NCBI RefSeq assembly: GCF_013141825.1
Contig: NZ_RZNH01000012.1
Location: 62,001 to 126,000 of the forward strand
Length of the DNA: 64,000 nt
DNA from: Marinifilum caeruleilacunae
GTDB taxonomy: Bacteria; Bacteroidota; Bacteroidia; Bacteroidales; Marinifilaceae
Reading direction: 5' to 3'
Program-made: the position numbers and the translations under genes
In this document: positions 26,881 through 35,712 of the stretch, piece by piece
How the letters are laid out: each line of letters opens with the position of its first letter
How positions within the stretch are numbered: position 1 is the stretch's first letter
The notes under the pieces: generated by a model
Seen by the model: the letters and a program-made list of their open reading frames with translations, nothing else
Databases searched by the model: none
Told to the model about the DNA's origin: nothing

Positions 26881-28413
26881 CTATTTTGCGTAATTAATTG
26901 CACGTGTTTCGCGAATTACTGTAATCTTCACCTGACCAGGATAAGTCATTTCATCCTGAATTTTTTGTGCAATATCCAATGATAATGTTTCAGCTTCCTT
27001 ATCGGATACCTTCTCACTACCAACGATAACTCTCAACTCACGACCAGCCTGAATTGCATAAGTCTTCAATACACCAGGATGCGAAAGAGCAAGGTTTTCA
27101 AGATCTTTCAATCGCTTGATATAAGACTCTACAATTTCACGACGAGCTCCCGGACGAGCACCTGAAATGGCATCACAAGCCTGGATAATTGGAGAAATCA
27201 TAGAAGTCATCTCGATTTCATCATGGTGAGCTCCAATTGCGTTGCAAACATCTGGCTTCTCTTTATATTTCTCAGCCAGCTTCATCCCTAAAATTGCGTG
27301 TGGCAATTCTGGCTCATCATCCGGCACCTTACCTATATCGTGTAACAGACCTGCACGCTTGGCACGCTTCGCATTTAAACCAAGCTCAGTGGCCATTATA
27401 GCACATAAGTTTGCAGTTTCTCTTGCGTGTTGCAATAAGTTTTGTCCGTATGACGAACGGTATTTCATTTTACCTACCAAACGAATCAATTCAGGGTGAA
27501 GACCATGAATACCCAAGTCAATTGCTGTACGTTTACCAGTTTCGATAATTTCTTCTTCAATCTGCTTGCGAACCTTATTCACCACTTCTTCGATTCTTGC
27601 AGGGTGAATACGTCCATCGGTTACCAATTGGTGAAGTGCCAGCCTGGCAATCTCTCTGCGAACCGGATCGAATCCTGAAAGCACGATAGCCTCCGGCGTA
27701 TCATCAACAATAATCTCAATTCCTGTAGCCGCTTCCAAAGCACGAATATTACGCCCCTCACGACCGATAATTCTACCTTTAATTTCATCGGACTCGATAT
27801 GGAAAATGGTTACCGAATTTTCGATCGCCGTTTCTGTTGCCACTCGCTGAATGGTTTTTACCACCACTTTTTTGGCTTCCATATTTGCAGTCATCTTCGC
27901 CTCTTCCATAATCTCATTCACATAAGACATGGCTTCGGTTTTAGCCTCCTCTTTCAATGAATCGATCAATTGGTTTTTCGCTTCATCTGCTGATAAGCCT
28001 GAAATCTCTTCCAACTGCTCAATTTGCTGCTTTTTCGCTTTCTCAAGCTCTTTCGATTTCTTATCAACCAAATCGATCTGATGATTCAAGTTCTCGCGAA
28101 TCGCATCTGTCTCCTTCTTTTTACGTTGGAAATCATCAATTCTTTGGTTTAAAGTATTCTCTTTTTGCTTGATTTTATTTTCAGCAGCTAAAAGCTTATT
28201 GTTCTTAGAGTTAATTTGTTTTTCGTGCTCGGTCTTTAATTGAAAAAACTTTTCCTTCGCCTGTAGTATCTTGTCTTTTTTGATTACTTCAGCCTCGGTC
28301 TGAGCTTCTTGAATTATCTTTTCGCTCTTCGATTTTAGAGCTTTTTGCAATATAAAATATGCAAGTATCCCACCTACAACAAAGGCAAGAATTCCTATTA
28401 TAGTTTCAATCAT
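26881..28413 (-). CDS. rny: Ribonuclease Y
   Basis: A 510-residue membrane-bound endoribonuclease that starts mRNA decay. It has the full family layout: an N-terminal helix (about 3-23), a long coiled coil (about 28-200), a KH RNA-binding domain with [14 protein letters not shown] (213-226) and an HD domain with His329 and the His358-Asp359 pair in LLHDIGKV. Length is normal. It is downstream of zapA on the same strand, separated by a structured 175-base spacer that probably encodes 6S RNA. Confidence 0.96.
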   Translation of the reverse strand: MIETIIGILAFVVGGILAYFILQKALKSKSEKIIQEAQTEAEVIKKDKILQAKEKFFQLKTEHEKQINSKNNKLLAAENKIKQKENTLNQRIDDFQRKKKETDAIRENLNHQIDLVDKKSKELEKAKKQQIEQLEEISGLSADEAKNQLIDSLKEEAKTEAMSYVNEIMEEAKMTANMEAKKVVVKTIQRVATETAIENSVTIFHIESDEIKGRIIGREGRNIRALEAATGIEIIVDDTPEAIVLSGFDPVRREIARLALHQLVTDGRIHPARIEEVVNKVRKQIEEEIIETGKRTAIDLGIHGLHPELIRLVGKMKYRSSYGQNLLQHARETANLCAIMATELGLNAKRAKRAGLLHDIGKVPDDEPELPHAILGMKLAEKYKEKPDVCNAIGAHHDEIEMTSMISPIIQACDAISGARPGARREIVESYIKRLKDLENLALSHPGVLKTYAIQAGRELRVIVGSEKVSDKEAETLSLDIAQKIQDEMTYPGQVKITVIRETRAINYAK

Positions 28414-28451
28414 ATTATAGAATATTTAGTCAATACTAGTTTATATACAAA

Positions 28452-28560
28452 AATAACCCGCACCATCACTCGAACCAATATCTCAGCAAATAGCTCAGAA
28501 TTAAGACCATAATCCCTAACTACCAACAAGTTATAAGTTCAAGAAATAATGCGGGTTATT
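28452..28560 (-). ncRNA. ssrS: Candidate 6S RNA
   Basis: The spacer between zapA and rny folds on the minus strand into one long hairpin. AATAACCCGCA at the 5' end (28560-28550) pairs perfectly with TGCGGGTTATT at the 3' end (28462-28452). Inside this, CTTGAAC pairs with GTTCGAG after a mostly paired stretch containing G-U pairs, and about 45 bases remain open in the middle. A closing stem with a large open bubble is the 6S architecture, and 6S genes follow zapA in many bacteria. T-rich sequence after the 3' arm would end transcription. Strand and ends are inferred; a large terminator hairpin is the alternative. Confidence 0.6.
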
Positions 28561-28588
28561 ACTTTACTTTATTTTAAAGAACGTTTGT

Positions 28589-28879
28589 TTACTCTTTTTC
28601 CAAGAATTCACTCAGTTCGCGTTCCATTGCTTTTAGCTCATTGTAAACTGGTGCAACATCTGCCTTATTTTCCAATTCAATAACTTTAATTACATACTGC
28701 AAAGAAGCCATTGCAAGAAAGTCCTGAGTATCTTTATCTTTATATCTTTGTTTGTATTGCAAAACCTTCTCATTAATCATTTTTGCGGCCTTTCTGATCA
28801 CTTCCTCCTGTTTGCGATCAATATTTAAAGGATAGGTTCTATCCGCAACGTTAACTTTAATTGAAAGTTTGTTATCCAT
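28589..28879 (-). CDS. zapA: Cell division protein ZapA
   Basis: A 96-residue cytoplasmic protein. Family features are the start KLSIKVNVADRTYPLNI, then EEVIRKAAKMINEKVLQY and a C-terminal coiled coil (about 60-96). ZapA cross-links FtsZ protofilaments at the division ring. ATG 28877-28879 is used; a TTG lies two codons upstream. It starts 10 bases after the coiled-coil gene, a conserved pairing in the Bacteroidota. Confidence 0.9.
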   Translation of the reverse strand: MDNKLSIKVNVADRTYPLNIDRKQEEVIRKAAKMINEKVLQYKQRYKDKDTQDFLAMASLQYVIKVIELENKADVAPVYNELKAMERELSEFLEKE

Positions 28880-28889
28880 AAACAAATTC

Positions 28890-29186
28890 TTATCTGTTTA
28901 AAAGCGCAATACATTTATCAATCTCCCGCACAATTCGGTTTATCTTAAGCTTAGCTTCATGAGAATCTTCACTATTTGAAGATAATGTTTTGGCAAGCTT
29001 CAATGTATCGTAATGATGTTCAAGTTCACTTTTTTCCCTCGAAAGATTTTCCACCTTCTCCATAAGCTCCATTTTCTCATGAATAAGTGATTCTTTTTCC
29101 TCCTTGGATTTTTGGTACAACGAAATAAGCTCGTCTATGCGTTTTCTTAAACTTATTATTATTTCGTTTGATTCCTGATCCATCAT
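28890..29186 (-). CDS. Coiled-coil protein encoded with zapA
   Basis: A 98-residue protein that is almost wholly coiled coil (about 8-60, heptads rich in Glu, Lys and Leu), followed by a short helix ending NRIVREIDKCIALLN. No signal peptide. Small coiled-coil genes directly upstream of zapA are common in the Bacteroidota, and a role in division, like ZapB in other bacteria, is a reasonable inference. Two consecutive ATG codons are possible starts. Confidence 0.75.
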   Translation of the reverse strand: MMDQESNEIIISLRKRIDELISLYQKSKEEKESLIHEKMELMEKVENLSREKSELEHHYDTLKLAKTLSSNSEDSHEAKLKINRIVREIDKCIALLNR

Positions 29187-29282
29187 TAAAATTTTCTTTT
29201 ACAAAATTAACATTGCTGAGAAGATTATCAAATTTATTGGTTTGTATTTTAGTTCATGCTTCCGAAAAAAAAGCTTTTTTTG

Positions 29283-29290
29283 TAGTTTTG
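29283..29290 (+). promoter_or_regulatory. Promoter -7 element for the M23 peptidase gene
   Basis: TAGTTTTG matches the Bacteroidota -7 consensus TAnnTTTG and lies 25 bases before the start codon. No clear -33 element was identified. Confidence 0.5.
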
Positions 29291-29314
29291 ACGAACAATA
29301 CAGCGTAACACAAT

Positions 29315-31048
29315 ATGAAAATGATGCATTTTAAAACAAACATAATCACCTTTTTATCAATCCTGTTTTTTTTCCATTCAACCAACCTGATTGCCCAGCA
29401 AAAAAATTATCCAAAAAATTACTTTCGATCACCCGTTGATTTTACCATCACACTATCGGGAAACTTTGCTGAATTAAGGAACAATCATTTTCATTCCGGC
29501 ATTGATATCAGAACATTTACAACAGGTAAAAAAATATACGCCATTGCCGATGGATATGTAAGCAGAATTAAAGTTTCGGCAGGAGGCTATGGGAAAGCCA
29601 TTTACATCGATCACCCGAATGGATTTACTTCGGTATATGGGCATTTGAACCGTTTTAACAAGGAAATAAATGAATTTGTAAAAGCACACCAATACAGCAA
29701 AAAAACATTCGCATTTGATCTGAATTTGGAAAAAGATCGATTTCCCGTGAAAAAAGGCGATATCATTGCCATATCCGGAAATACAGGTTCCTCGGCTGGA
29801 CCGCATCTTCATTTTGAGATTAGGGATACAAAATCGGAACATCCATTGAACCCGCTTCACTTTGGTTTTAAAATTAAGGATACGACTCCACCAAAAATTT
29901 TCAACCTATATGCTTACCCAATGGATTCCTTAAGTAGCGTAAACGGTAAAAACACAAGACAGAAGTTTCCAGTTACCTACTACAACAATGCATTCCACTT
30001 AAAAGGAGATCCTAAGGTGGTACTTTCGGGTAATATTGGCTTTGCCTTACAGGTAAACGATTACCTGGACAACACATGGGGAAAGTGTGGCATTTATAAT
30101 ATGAAAGTATTGGTAAACGATTCTTTGATTACAAACTACACTTTCAACAAGTTCTCGTTTGATGAATCGCGTTACATTAATTCCCACATGGATTACGCTC
30201 TTAATATCACTGAAAAGAGAAGAATTCACAAGTGTTTTAAAGAACCCAACAACAAGCTATCGGTATACAATTACTTTAGCAATAATGGCATTTACCATTT
30301 TAAAGCAGGCACAAAATATAAAATTGATTTCCTGGCCAAAGACACAAAGAATAACCTGGCTAAACTAAGAGTGTATGCTCAATCGAAAGAGAACACTCAA
30401 GCATTTAAACAAGCCGATTACAATCAATTACTATCGGCAACGAGCGAAAATGTATTTAAAGCTGATGCAGTGGAATTAAAATTTCCGGCCAACTCGTTTT
30501 ACACTGATATTAAATTCAAATATTCTCATAAAGCCGACACAAATCTATTGTCCGATATTCATTCGATACATCAAAAAACAACACCAGTACATCGATACTA
30601 TACTCTTGCAATAAAACCGAACAAAAGCATTAAAAATGAAAACAAGTTGTTTATTGCTTCTCTCGAAAAAGATGGCAAATTTTCGAATGTGGGTGGAATT
30701 TATATTAATGGATGGGTAAAATCAAAAACCAGGGTGTTTGGCGATTTTGCGGTGGTAATGGATACCATTGCACCCAGCATTAAGTCGAGAACCAATTTTA
30801 AATTGAAAAATCTTTCGGTACGTGAAAAAATATCATTCACAATAAAGGATGAGTTATCGGGAATAAAATCTTATAATGGAATGATTGATGGCAAATGGGT
30901 TCTGTTCGAGTTTGATGCCAAGAACAATCACCTGTTTTATACTTTCGATAAAAAAAGATTGTTACCAAACCGAAAGCATAAGCTGCAATTGGAAGTGCTT
31001 GATAAACTTGGCAATAAATCCAGGTTTGAAAGCAGTTTTTTCTGGTAG
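29315..31048 (+). CDS. M23-family metallopeptidase (LytM-type), secreted
   Basis: A 577-residue exported protein. After the signal peptide (about 8-28) comes a LytM/M23 domain (about 40-185) with zinc ligands His60 and Asp64 in HFHSGID and His164, His166 in AGPHLHFEIRD, plus the YGHLNRF motif. The active site is complete, so it should cut peptidoglycan cross-bridges. The remaining 390 residues are beta-rich with FSNVGGIYINGWV and IKSYNGMIDGKW segments and resemble no named domain I can assign. Proteins of this build are common in the Bacteroidota. Confidence 0.88.
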   Translation: MKMMHFKTNIITFLSILFFFHSTNLIAQQKNYPKNYFRSPVDFTITLSGNFAELRNNHFHSGIDIRTFTTGKKIYAIADGYVSRIKVSAGGYGKAIYIDHPNGFTSVYGHLNRFNKEINEFVKAHQYSKKTFAFDLNLEKDRFPVKKGDIIAISGNTGSSAGPHLHFEIRDTKSEHPLNPLHFGFKIKDTTPPKIFNLYAYPMDSLSSVNGKNTRQKFPVTYYNNAFHLKGDPKVVLSGNIGFALQVNDYLDNTWGKCGIYNMKVLVNDSLITNYTFNKFSFDESRYINSHMDYALNITEKRRIHKCFKEPNNKLSVYNYFSNNGIYHFKAGTKYKIDFLAKDTKNNLAKLRVYAQSKENTQAFKQADYNQLLSATSENVFKADAVELKFPANSFYTDIKFKYSHKADTNLLSDIHSIHQKTTPVHRYYTLAIKPNKSIKNENKLFIASLEKDGKFSNVGGIYINGWVKSKTRVFGDFAVVMDTIAPSIKSRTNFKLKNLSVREKISFTIKDELSGIKSYNGMIDGKWVLFEFDAKNNHLFYTFDKKRLLPNRKHKLQLEVLDKLGNKSRFESSFFW

Positions 31049-31134
31049 GTCAATTCAAAAAGCATCTTAAGTCGTTAAATTAAAAGCCTTTACTGATAAA
31101 GACTTTTATCAGCTTTAACTTTATATTTTTTTCC

Positions 31135-31142
31135 TATTTTTG
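31135..31142 (+). promoter_or_regulatory. Promoter -7 element for the C69 peptidase gene
   Basis: TATTTTTG fits TAnnTTTG and lies about 50 bases before the start codon at 31192. Confidence 0.5.
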
Positions 31143-31191
31143 TAGGAATCGTGAAAATTTTACGCAATTAAATTCACTTAAATATTTAAAC

Positions 31192-32910
31192 ATGAAGAAG
31201 ATTTATGCAATTGCCTCACTTTTAATGGCAATTTTTGTCTTTTCGACAACAACTTCACAAGCATGTACTAACTACCTTGTAACAAGAGGAGCTAGTACTG
31301 ATGGTTCTAACATGATTACTTACGCTGCCGACTCGCATGTACTTTACGGAGAGCTTTATTTCCGTCCTGCTGCCGATTGGGCTGAAGGAACAATGATTGA
31401 TGTTTACGAATGGGATACAGGAAAATACTTAGGTCAGATTCCTCAGGTTCCTCACACATATTCTGTAGTTGGAAACATGAATGAGTTCCAATTGGCTATT
31501 GGAGAAACTACTTATGGTGGTAGATCTGAACTTGGAACAGGAAAACAAGAAGGAGCTTTGATTGATTACGGTAGCTTGATTTACCTGACTCTTCAGCGCG
31601 CAAAAAATGCTCGTGAAGCAATCAAGGTGATGACTGAACTTGTAGAAACTCATGGTTACTATAGCTCTGGAGAATCATTTTCTATCTCTGATAAGAATGA
31701 GATCTGGATTCTTGAAATGATTGGAAAAGGTAATGGCGAAAAAGGTGCTGTTTGGGTGGCAAGAATGATTCCTGACGGATATGTTAGTGGTCATGCTAAC
31801 CAGGCAAGAATTACCACTTTCCCATTGGAAGGAAAGAACTCTATTTCTTCTGATAAAATGGATAAAATCTTCAATCCTGAAGTAACTAATGTATATGCAA
31901 AAGATGTTATTTCTTTCGCAAAAGAAAAAGGTTACTATCCAAAAGATGGCAAGAACAAAGAGTTTAGCTTCTCTGATACATATGCTCCAGTTGATTTTGG
32001 TGCTGCAAGATTCTGTGAAATTCGTGTATGGTCTTTCTTTAATGATGTAAAAGAAGGAATGGACAAATATTTCGACTACTGTAAAGGTAAAGTTGAACAC
32101 GACGATAAAGGTTATGCCACTAACCGTATGCCTCTATGGATTAAGCCAGATGAAAAAGTTGATGTTTTGGAATTGATGGATCACATGAGAAATCACCTTG
32201 AAGGAACAGAATTGGATATGGCTAAAGATATGGGTGCTGGACCTTACGGCAACCCTTACCGTTGGAGACCACTTACCTGGAAAGTTGACGGTGTTACTTA
32301 TTGTAACGAACGTGCAACTGCTACTCAGCAAACAGGTTTCTCATTTGTAGCACAGTCTAGAAACTGGTTACCTGATGCAGTTGGTGGAATCAACTGGTTT
32401 GGTGTAGATGATGCTGCATCGTCGGTATACTTCCCAATGTATTGCGGTAGCACAAGAGTTCCTAAGTCGTTTGCTGTAGGTAATGGTAAATTGATGGACT
32501 TCACAAACAAATCTGCATTTTGGGTATTCAACCAGGTAACTAATTTTGCTTATACTCGCTATAATGCAATCCACCCTGAAATTGCCAAGAAGCAAAAATC
32601 TCTTGAAAAGAAATATTTATCATTCACTAAAATTATCGACCTTGCTGCTGAGGGAATGTTTAAAACTGACGAGGCTGCTGCAATTGAGTTCTTAACTGAT
32701 TTCTCTTGTAACCAGGGTGATAATCTTACCAACGAGTGGAGAGAGTTCTATGGCTACTTATTCGCTAAATACATGGATGGTAACATTAAGGAAAAAGATG
32801 GTGACAAGCAAAATCCTAAAATGAAGCAACCAGGATACAGCAAAGAGTATTATGAAACAATTGTGAAAACTACTGGCGACAAATTAAAAGTTTCTGGTGC
32901 ATCTCACTAA
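31192..32910 (+). CDS. C69-family dipeptidase, secreted
   Basis: A 572-residue exported peptidase of the N-terminal nucleophile group. A signal peptide (1-24, ending SQA) is followed at once by Cys25 in ACTNYLVTRGASTDGSNM. In C69 enzymes this cysteine is the nucleophile, freed by processing. Further family features are GETTYGGRSELG, ESFSISDKNEIWILEMIGKG and PYRWRPLTW. It should cleave short peptides in the periplasm or outside. It is monocistronic, with its own promoter element and terminator. Codon use looks more optimised than its neighbours', suggesting high expression. Confidence 0.9.
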   Translation: MKKIYAIASLLMAIFVFSTTTSQACTNYLVTRGASTDGSNMITYAADSHVLYGELYFRPAADWAEGTMIDVYEWDTGKYLGQIPQVPHTYSVVGNMNEFQLAIGETTYGGRSELGTGKQEGALIDYGSLIYLTLQRAKNAREAIKVMTELVETHGYYSSGESFSISDKNEIWILEMIGKGNGEKGAVWVARMIPDGYVSGHANQARITTFPLEGKNSISSDKMDKIFNPEVTNVYAKDVISFAKEKGYYPKDGKNKEFSFSDTYAPVDFGAARFCEIRVWSFFNDVKEGMDKYFDYCKGKVEHDDKGYATNRMPLWIKPDEKVDVLELMDHMRNHLEGTELDMAKDMGAGPYGNPYRWRPLTWKVDGVTYCNERATATQQTGFSFVAQSRNWLPDAVGGINWFGVDDAASSVYFPMYCGSTRVPKSFAVGNGKLMDFTNKSAFWVFNQVTNFAYTRYNAIHPEIAKKQKSLEKKYLSFTKIIDLAAEGMFKTDEAAAIEFLTDFSCNQGDNLTNEWREFYGYLFAKYMDGNIKEKDGDKQNPKMKQPGYSKEYYETIVKTTGDKLKVSGASH

Positions 32911-32929
32911 AAAAATATGATTCTAATAA

Positions 32930-32956
32930 AAAGGAGCTTTAGGGCTCCTTTTTTTT
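32930..32956 (+). terminator. Terminator after the C69 gene
   Basis: Stem AAAGGAGC / GCTCCTTT with a 6-base loop and a run of eight T. Confidence 0.88.
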
Positions 32957-33034
32957 ATAGAGCTTATGTATGAATATTTTTTATGGATTGCATAAAAAAA
33001 TGAGCTCAATGCTTTTTAGCTTAGATATTTTTAT

Positions 33035-33042
33035 TAATTTTG
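33035..33042 (+). promoter_or_regulatory. Promoter -7 element for rplS
   Basis: TAATTTTG, a fit to TAnnTTTG, about 83 bases before the rplS start; transcription would begin near 33048. Confidence 0.6.
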
Positions 33043-33049
33043 CGGCGAA

Positions 33050-33106
33050 TTCGTGCGTAATCTCTGGCATGGTAATAGGTAAATATGTTTACATTGCGCT
33101 CGTGAA
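33050..33106 (+). promoter_or_regulatory. Structured leader of rplS
   Basis: GCGTAAT (33055-33061) pairs with ATTGCGC (33093-33099), and TTCG (33050-33053) pairs with TGAA (33103-33106) outside it. The 31-base loop contains a second possible small hairpin. Ribosomal-protein genes often carry leaders that bind their own product; such control of L19 here is only a hypothesis. Confidence 0.4.
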
Positions 33107-33124
33107 CCTTAATACATTAAAATA

Positions 33125-33472
33125 ATGGATTTAATTAAAGTTGCAGAAGAGGCTTTCAACACAGGTGTTGAAACTCCTGATTTTCAAGCAGGTGATACTG
33201 TAAGTGTTTCTTACAAAATTAAAGAGGGAAACAAAGAAAGAACTCAGGTATTTAGAGGTGTTGTTATCCAAATTAAAGGATCAGGATCTACTAAAACTTT
33301 CACCATCAGAAAAATGTCTGGTAACGTAGGTGTGGAAAGAATCATTCCATTCTCTTCTCCATTCATCGAGAAAATTGAAGTGAACAAAAGAGGTCGCGTT
33401 AGAAGAGCTAGAATTTACTATCTACGTGGACTTACAGGTAAGAAAGCAAGAATCAAAGAAAGAAGATTCTAA
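33125..33472 (+). CDS. rplS: Large-subunit ribosomal protein bL19
   Basis: A 115-residue ribosomal protein at the interface of the 30S and 50S subunits. Conserved features are [20 protein letters not shown], then [18 protein letters not shown] and the C-terminal [20 protein letters not shown]. Length is standard. It is monocistronic with its own promoter, a possible structured leader and a strong terminator. Confidence 0.97.
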   Translation: MDLIKVAEEAFNTGVETPDFQAGDTVSVSYKIKEGNKERTQVFRGVVIQIKGSGSTKTFTIRKMSGNVGVERIIPFSSPFIEKIEVNKRGRVRRARIYYLRGLTGKKARIKERRF

Positions 33473-33495
33473 AATCTTGCGAATAAGAAATATAA

Positions 33496-33524
33496 AAAGC
33501 CTTCCAAATTGGGAGGCTTTTTTT
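33496..33524 (+). terminator. Terminator after rplS
   Basis: Stem AAAGCCT-CC / GG-AGGCTTT, followed by seven T. Confidence 0.87.
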
Positions 33525-33528
33525 GTGC

Positions 33529-33559
33529 AAAAAAAAAGCATCTGAATAATTCCAGATGC
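33529..33559 (-). terminator. Terminator after the propeller lipoprotein gene
   Basis: On the minus strand the stem GCATCTG / CAGATGC is followed by a run of nine T. It lies 26 bases beyond the minus-strand stop at 33585. Confidence 0.83.
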
Positions 33560-33584
33560 AATAATTATTTAAACAGGACTATTA

Positions 33585-35120
33585 TCACGGATTATACCAA
33601 TCTGGCATCTCCCCATTATAAATTAATTGTTCTCTATTACTTCCATCCGGATCCATGGTCCAAATCGTTTTTTTCTCGGTACCAGAATTAGAAACATTCA
33701 TGAAAATGATTTTCTCTCCTGTCTCTGAAAATTTCGCTTGAAGATCATTCCCGGTTTTATCATCTCCCGATAAATCGGTCCAACCTGTTCCATCGATATT
33801 AATGCTATAAATTCTAGCATCTCTCTGAATGCCTCTGTCATCTTCATAAAGCGAATCCAAAGAAAAAATCACCTTATCGCCACCAAATGAAAATTGAGGA
33901 TTAGATAAGGTTCCTTCCAAATTTGGAACAAGTACAGTCATATTACCACCATCAGGATCCATCAAATAAATTTCATTATCGTATGGCTTATCGCCTTGGG
34001 CAAGTGCAACAATTTTTTCTTCACTTCTATTGTCGAACTGGTAGGTCCAATCCATTTGAGTAAACTCTCTGTTTACCGGTGAATTGGCAATTTTTTGCCA
34101 GCCGGTACCATCATTATTAATTACAATTAATTCATTGTAGTAGCCATACATTAACTGATCGCCTGTTGGTGACCACACAAATCCACCACCATCATTATGG
34201 TTTCCAACCACAGGTCTGTCGTTGGTAACTTTAAAAACATCTTTGCCTTTTAAATCCATGGAGTAGATATGAAAAACACCATTGTCCATTGCAGAGTAAG
34301 CAATGCGTGAGTGGCTTCCAGGCATAATCTTTGGGTGGAGCTCATCCCCACCTCCATCAGTTAGTCTAACCAAGTGATTCTCTTGCAAATCCCATGAGTA
34401 AACATCTCTTGAGTTTAACGAATCTTTTACAAAAATGTAGCCGTTAATAGGAAAATCTTCGGTATTAAATCTCCAGATATCCCCCTCGACTTCATCTAAT
34501 TGTTTGTTTCTGGCCACAATTTTCCACAAATAGGTGGTTTCGAATTTTAGGCCATTTACAGTATAAGTGGTATCCAAAATATTGGTGGCCACTTTTACCC
34601 CTTCTGTATCGGCAGCACCTTCATATAAAACCACGTCAAAATAAAGGGTATCTCCTTTTTCTGTTTCACCATTGTTCCAGGTTAGCGTAACTTCGGTAGG
34701 AAGTTTTGTTGCATCACTGGTAACATCAAGAGGCGATACATAGGTAATATTATCAGGAATCTTTTTATCGATTGGAGCATCTTGCAAAACAAATTCCATC
34801 ACAACATCCTGTCCTTCTCGAACAGTAATACTAATGTTTTGCGAAGAGTAATCCTCTTTCGAGGCCGTAACTGAATAATCTCCAACCAAAACTTCCCCAA
34901 TACTAAATTGGCCTTCGGCATTGGTTGTTACAGAAGTTGTTCCAGGGCTCGTAGTAATTGTTACACCTTCCATAGGTGTATTGTTACTGTCAGAAGCTTT
35001 TACAGTTCCACTAATGGTTCCATATAAATCAGGCTCCACGGTACTTTCATTACACGATATTATAAGCATGGACCATCCAAGAAGTAGAAACAGTCCAAAG
35101 AGTGTGTAGAATTTTCTCAT
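33585..35120 (-). CDS. Lipoprotein with carboxypeptidase-regulatory-like domain and PD40 propeller
   Basis: A 511-residue lipoprotein: a signal peptide with lipobox ending at Cys23 (MLIISC), a carboxypeptidase-regulatory-like fold (about 35-112: GTISGTVKASDSNNTPMEGV), a fibronectin type III-like segment (about 120-220) and a beta-propeller with PD40/TolB-like repeats (about 225-511; for instance WSPTGDQLMYGY and FSETGEKIIFMN). It follows csgH by 30 bases and ends in a terminator, so it is the last gene of the csgH transcript. It may stand on the cell surface beside curli, but its function is unknown. Confidence 0.8.
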   Translation of the reverse strand: MRKFYTLFGLFLLLGWSMLIISCNESTVEPDLYGTISGTVKASDSNNTPMEGVTITTSPGTTSVTTNAEGQFSIGEVLVGDYSVTASKEDYSSQNISITVREGQDVVMEFVLQDAPIDKKIPDNITYVSPLDVTSDATKLPTEVTLTWNNGETEKGDTLYFDVVLYEGAADTEGVKVATNILDTTYTVNGLKFETTYLWKIVARNKQLDEVEGDIWRFNTEDFPINGYIFVKDSLNSRDVYSWDLQENHLVRLTDGGGDELHPKIMPGSHSRIAYSAMDNGVFHIYSMDLKGKDVFKVTNDRPVVGNHNDGGGFVWSPTGDQLMYGYYNELIVINNDGTGWQKIANSPVNREFTQMDWTYQFDNRSEEKIVALAQGDKPYDNEIYLMDPDGGNMTVLVPNLEGTLSNPQFSFGGDKVIFSLDSLYEDDRGIQRDARIYSINIDGTGWTDLSGDDKTGNDLQAKFSETGEKIIFMNVSNSGTEKKTIWTMDPDGSNREQLIYNGEMPDWYNP

Positions 35121-35150
35121 ATTCTGGTAGCTATTTTAATTTTTCTTAAT

Positions 35151-35537
35151 TTACTCATTATCTCCATGTAAAACAACCGAATCTTGAGCAACCAACTTCT
35201 TATTGTGATAAACGAACAGTTTGACGAATAAATTATCCTTCCTGGACAAATTCATTCTTGCTTCAGATAAAGCTAAAATTTTGTTGGTTGGAGCGATGCT
35301 TTTTCCTTTTTGACTTGTTGAAGTATCACCGGAACGCCCTACTTTCTTGGTACGAAGTACATAGTCGATGGTGATGGTTTGATCTTGGTAGTTTGTAAAT
35401 TTTGCACAAACCGATAAGTTATTGATTTCACCTTCTAATTCGATCCAGGCTTTCATTTTGTTTTGGATAATGCGGTTTGCGTAAACATTTACTATCAAAA
35501 GAAGCAAACAACTTAGTGCAAAAATTCTTAGTGTCAT
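35151..35537 (-). CDS. csgH: CsgH-like curli chaperone
   Basis: A 128-residue exported protein. A signal peptide (about 1-20) precedes a compact beta-sandwich: MKAWIELEGEINNLSVCAKF, then TIDYVLRTKKVGRSGDTSTS, an alanine-rich LALSEARMNLSRKDN and KLFVYHNKKLVAQDSVVL. This matches the CsgH-like fold, whose alphaproteobacterial members hold back amyloid formation by CsgA in the periplasm. It is encoded between the short curlin and the lipoprotein. The assignment is by overall pattern and by context. Confidence 0.72.
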   Translation of the reverse strand: MTLRIFALSCLLLLIVNVYANRIIQNKMKAWIELEGEINNLSVCAKFTNYQDQTITIDYVLRTKKVGRSGDTSTSQKGKSIAPTNKILALSEARMNLSRKDNLFVKLFVYHNKKLVAQDSVVLHGDNE

Positions 35538-35667
35538 ACAATTAATAACTTACTTACGATTATTAAAATTATCCAATCGGTTGCGTAAAATCAATATTGG
35601 AAGCGTTAAATTACTATAAATAGCTAAAAAATTCATTTAATTTCCATAAAATATCTTAAAATAAGAA

Positions 35668-35689
35668 GGGGTACCCTTTCGGATACCCC
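35668..35689 (-). terminator. Terminator after the short curlin gene
   Basis: On the minus strand a 9-bp stem closed by a GAAA tetraloop (GGGGTATCC-GAAA-GGGTACCCC), followed by a moderately T-rich tract. It is 23 bases beyond the stop at 35713. Confidence 0.8.
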
Positions 35690-35712
35690 AACCATTTAAA
35701 CCTGCTCTGTAT

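Noticed and set aside
29474-29860. 128-codon open frame on the minus strand
   Set aside because: Antisense to the LytM domain of the M23 peptidase; it mirrors the conserved codons and has no resemblance of its own.
31675-32100. 141-codon open frame on the minus strand
   Set aside because: Antisense to the C69 peptidase, whose signal, nucleophile and motifs are clear; the antisense peptide looks like random sequence rich in Phe and Ser.
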